From: an uncultured Clostridia bacterium
Lineage (GTDB): Bacteria; Bacillota; Clostridia; Lachnospirales; Lachnospiraceae
DNA length: 57,869 nucleotides
Direction: 5' to 3'
Assembly (NCBI GenBank): GCA_946629525.1
Contig: CAMOXU010000005.1
Span: forward strand, 1 to 57,869
Under the pieces are notes generated by a model. The model worked only from the letters and a program-made list of their open reading frames with translations, did no database searches and had not been told where the DNA came from. Position 1 is the first letter of the stretch, and every line of letters starts with the position of its first letter. The position numbers and the translations under genes were made by a program. Positions 56,072-57,869 of this stretch are shown here, piece by piece.

Positions 56072-56698
56072 TCATGAAAGTCCTTTCAGAACATCCGCCA
56101 TATGCTTCGCAAAGCACCTGTGCCCTTCCTCCGAAAAATGGATCCCGTCATAGGACAGCGGAATGTCCCATTCTCCCGCATCGGCAAAATAAGCTCCGAA
56201 CTCCCGGGCACACGTCCGAAGCGCTCCGGGAAGCCTCCTCAGAACATCAGCGGCGCTTTCCTTCGTCTGACCGTTCGGAATGCCGGCCATCGCGTAAAAA
56301 AGCACCTGGTCAGAGGGCTTTGCCGGGGATACGATCAGCGTATGCTTTCCCTCCTCACGGGTGAACTCGCGGAGTGCGGGAACATTCTGAAAGACGCTCC
56401 GCATCCTGTCCGCAATCCCCTCCGCGGTAATTCCCCGGATCATAAAGAGGTCGTTCGTGCCCAGGAACAGGATGAAAACATCCGCATCCGGGTTCCGTTT
56501 GAGAGCATGTGCCAGGGACGCATATCCTGCATCGGTACTCGGGATGCACCGCCCGTTCTGCCCTTCATTGACCACGGAGAACCCGGGCATCGCGTCCAGG
56601 ATCCCGGTCCAGCGCCCGGTTCTTTCGTACCGGCCGGTGCTTCCCAGCCTCGGGTCAAAGCCATATGTGTTGGAATCGCCGAAACAGACTATCTTCAT
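56072..56698 (-). CDS. SGNH/GDSL hydrolase
   Basis: A cytoplasmic esterase or arylesterase-like hydrolase with the SGNH fold. Block I CFGDSNTYGFDP supplies the nucleophile Ser, block II glycine is in NEGQNGRCI, block III is LGTNDLF, and block V DGIHFSEEGH supplies Asp and His. No signal peptide. The start at 56698 has AGGGAG at good spacing; longer frames run into repeat DNA. It lies 160 bases before the response regulator gene on the same strand and may or may not be co-transcribed. Substrate unknown; acetylated sugars are a common class for such enzymes. Confidence 0.88.
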   Translation of the reverse strand: MKIVCFGDSNTYGFDPRLGSTGRYERTGRWTGILDAMPGFSVVNEGQNGRCIPSTDAGYASLAHALKRNPDADVFILFLGTNDLFMIRGITAEGIADRMRSVFQNVPALREFTREEGKHTLIVSPAKPSDQVLFYAMAGIPNGQTKESAADVLRRLPGALRTCAREFGAYFADAGEWDIPLSYDGIHFSEEGHRCFAKHMADVLKGLS

Positions 56699-56741
56699 CG
56701 CATCACTCCCTGTTCTTCCTCTGCGCAGGCATCTCATACCT

Positions 56742-56776
56742 GATCTTATCGGAAGTTCCGCGAGGCTGTTCTGATA
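56742..56776 (-). repeat. Fragment of family B palindromic repeat
   Basis: On the minus strand GGAACTTCCGATAAGATC matches the end of the family B element at 31011-31028. Only the ATCG-hairpin module is kept. Confidence 0.55.
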
Positions 56777-56799
56777 ACAGAAAGCCGCGGGAATTCGCG

Positions 56800-56941
56800 C
56801 CACAAGGAACAAAGAGCCGCATTGCGGCTCTTTGCGCGCTGGTGCGCGCAAGCGTCAGCTTGCACTTTCAGATGCGCACCAGTCGCATCCTCGCGGAGCG
56901 TTTTAATGTAATAGGAAACGAAGTTTCCTATTACATTAAAA
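56800..56941 (-). repeat. Hairpin-dense intergenic element, family A copy 2
   Basis: Contains a CAAAGAGCCGC/GCGGCTCTTTG hairpin, CTGGTGCGC with GCGCACCAG enclosing GCAAGC/GCTTGC, the core CGCATCCTCGCGGAGCGTTT (56884-56903, identical to 9026-9045), and TTTTAATGTAATAGGAAAC (56901-56919) paired perfectly over 19 bp with 56923-56941. It sits directly behind the tuf terminator. The same order of parts is seen at 8941-9275 with different stem sequences. Confidence 0.65.
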
Positions 56942-56971
56942 AGATCCCCGCCACTTCGAGTGACGGGGATC
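56938..56971 (-). terminator. tuf terminator
   Basis: On the minus strand GATCCCCGTCACT, a CGA loop and AGTGGCGGGGATC form a long stem with one mismatch followed by TTTTT. It ends 45 bases after the tuf stop. Confidence 0.88.
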
Positions 56972-57015
56972 CTGATGATCATAGATTTCCTGATAAGCCT
57001 CAGGCAGCTTCGAAA

Positions 57016-57869
57016 TTATTCGATAACTGTAGCAACACGGCCTGAACCGACTGTACGGCCACCTTCACGGATAGCGAAAGTAAGACCCTGCTCCATAGCG
57101 ATCGGATGAATCAGCTCGATTGTCATCTCGACGTTGTCGCCCGGCATGCACATCTCTGTTCCTTCCGGAAGAGTGATAACGCCAGTTACGTCCGTTGTAC
57201 GGAAGTAGAACTGCGGACGATAGTTGTTGAAGAACGGAGTATGACGGCCGCCTTCATCCTTTGTCAGGACGTAGACCTGAGCTGTGAACTTTGTATGGCA
57301 TGTAACTGTGCCCGGCTTAGCAACGACCTGGCCACGCTCGATACCTGTACGCTCAATACCACGAAGAAGGACACCAATGTTGTCGCCTGCTTCTGCGTAG
57401 TCAAGCAGCTTGTGGAACATCTCGATACCTGTAGCAACAGATGTCTTCTTGCCTTCGCGAACGCCGAGGATCTCGACCGGGTCATTCAGCTTCAGCATAC
57501 CACGCTCTACACGGCCTGTAGCAACTGTTCCACGTCCGGAGATCGTGAAAACGTCCTCGACCGGCATAAGGAACGGCTTATCTGTCTCACGAAGCGGTTC
57601 CGGAATGAAGTCATCGACTGCATCCATAAGCTCCATGACCTTGTCAGCCCACTCAGATGTGCTCTCTGTATCCTCAAGAGCCTTCAGAGCGGAACCACGG
57701 ATGATCGGGCAATCCTTGAACTCATACTCTTCGAGCTGCTCTGTGATTTCCATCTCGACAAGGTCAAGAAGTTCTTCGTCATCGACCATGTCGCACTTGT
57801 TCATGAAAACGACCATAGCCGGAACACCGACCTGGCGGGCAAGAAGGATGTGCTCCTTTGTCTGAGCCA
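57016..57869 (-). CDS. tuf: Elongation factor Tu, 3' part (5' end outside window)
   Basis: EF-Tu delivers aminoacyl-tRNA to the ribosome as a GTP complex. The window holds the last 284 codons, starting within the G domain at [16 protein letters not shown], so about 110 N-terminal residues with the P-loop are missing. Seen: the guanine-specificity motif NKCD, GSALKAL, the domain II segment [14 protein letters not shown], and domain III with [16 protein letters not shown] and the C-terminal [11 protein letters not shown]. Codon use is more restricted than in neighbours, as expected for a highly expressed gene. The methionine at 57816 is internal, not the start. Confidence 0.97.
   Translation of the reverse strand, partial: AQTKEHILLARQVGVPAMVVFMNKCDMVDDEELLDLVEMEITEQLEEYEFKDCPIIRGSALKALEDTESTSEWADKVMELMDAVDDFIPEPLRETDKPFLMPVEDVFTISGRGTVATGRVERGMLKLNDPVEILGVREGKKTSVATGIEMFHKLLDYAEAGDNIGVLLRGIERTGIERGQVVAKPGTVTCHTKFTAQVYVLTKDEGGRHTPFFNNYRPQFYFRTTDVTGVITLPEGTEMCMPGDNVEMTIELIHPIAMEQGLTFAIREGGRTVGSGRVATVIE

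Overview
The window looks like a chromosomal segment of a GC-rich anaerobic Firmicute, most likely a gut or rumen Clostridia of the Lachnospiraceae type. The signs are strong AGGAGG-type ribosome binding sites, a Clostridia-style Flp/DUF5702/DUF6382-FHA pilus cluster, several Hanks-type kinases with FHA partners, oxygen-sensitive Fe-S flavoproteins, beta- and alpha-galactosidases, and a DUF1858 protein. The species cannot be read from the sequence. No tRNA, rRNA or CRISPR array was found.

Layout. 1-100: 5' tip of a probable group IIC intron, placed just after a terminator. 281-5842: a Ser/Thr kinase with three SH3b domains, a zinc carboxypeptidase lipoprotein and a CbbX/SpoVK-like AAA+ ATPase. 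6065-16149: a lipid-redox locus. On the minus strand it encodes a close homologue of Cutibacterium polyenoic fatty acid isomerase, a CrtI/RetSat-like flavoprotein, a 2Fe-2S flavin reductase and a large multi-cluster Fe-S/GltD-like flavoprotein. Divergently, on the plus strand, it encodes an acyl-activating enzyme, a dedicated acyl carrier protein and an acyl-ACP thioesterase. The two arms share overlapping back-to-back promoters and one palindromic operator candidate. I read it as a candidate unsaturated-fatty-acid isomerisation/hydrogenation system working on ACP-bound chains; it is the most exciting part of the window.

16571-21072: cysE, cysS and a UvrD-like helicase. 21313-26939: MDR oxidoreductase and beta-galactosidase, a DUF1858 protein and a ROK kinase. 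27218-33945: a signalling operon (HtrA-FHA protease, membrane FHA protein, Ser/Thr kinase with a duplicated ectodomain, PP2C phosphatase). 34601-38680: DUF937 protein, beta-CASP hydrolase, MurG, HIT protein. 38923-44332: a Tad/Flp pilus subcluster with pilin, pseudopilins, prepilin peptidase and an FHA protein, but without ATPase or platform genes. 44718-57869: alpha-galactosidase, CotH-like protein, rRNA-type methyltransferase, a ParB-like/BMP fusion, metallophosphoesterase, DegV protein, a PhoR/PhoB-type two-component pair, an SGNH hydrolase and the 3' part of tuf.

The intergenic DNA is unusually rich in small repeats: a MITE-like family (one copy with a 12-bp target duplication), a composite palindromic family in four places, hairpin-dense elements sharing an identical 20-bp core, and three short tandem arrays with exact 44-, 57- and 60-bp periods.
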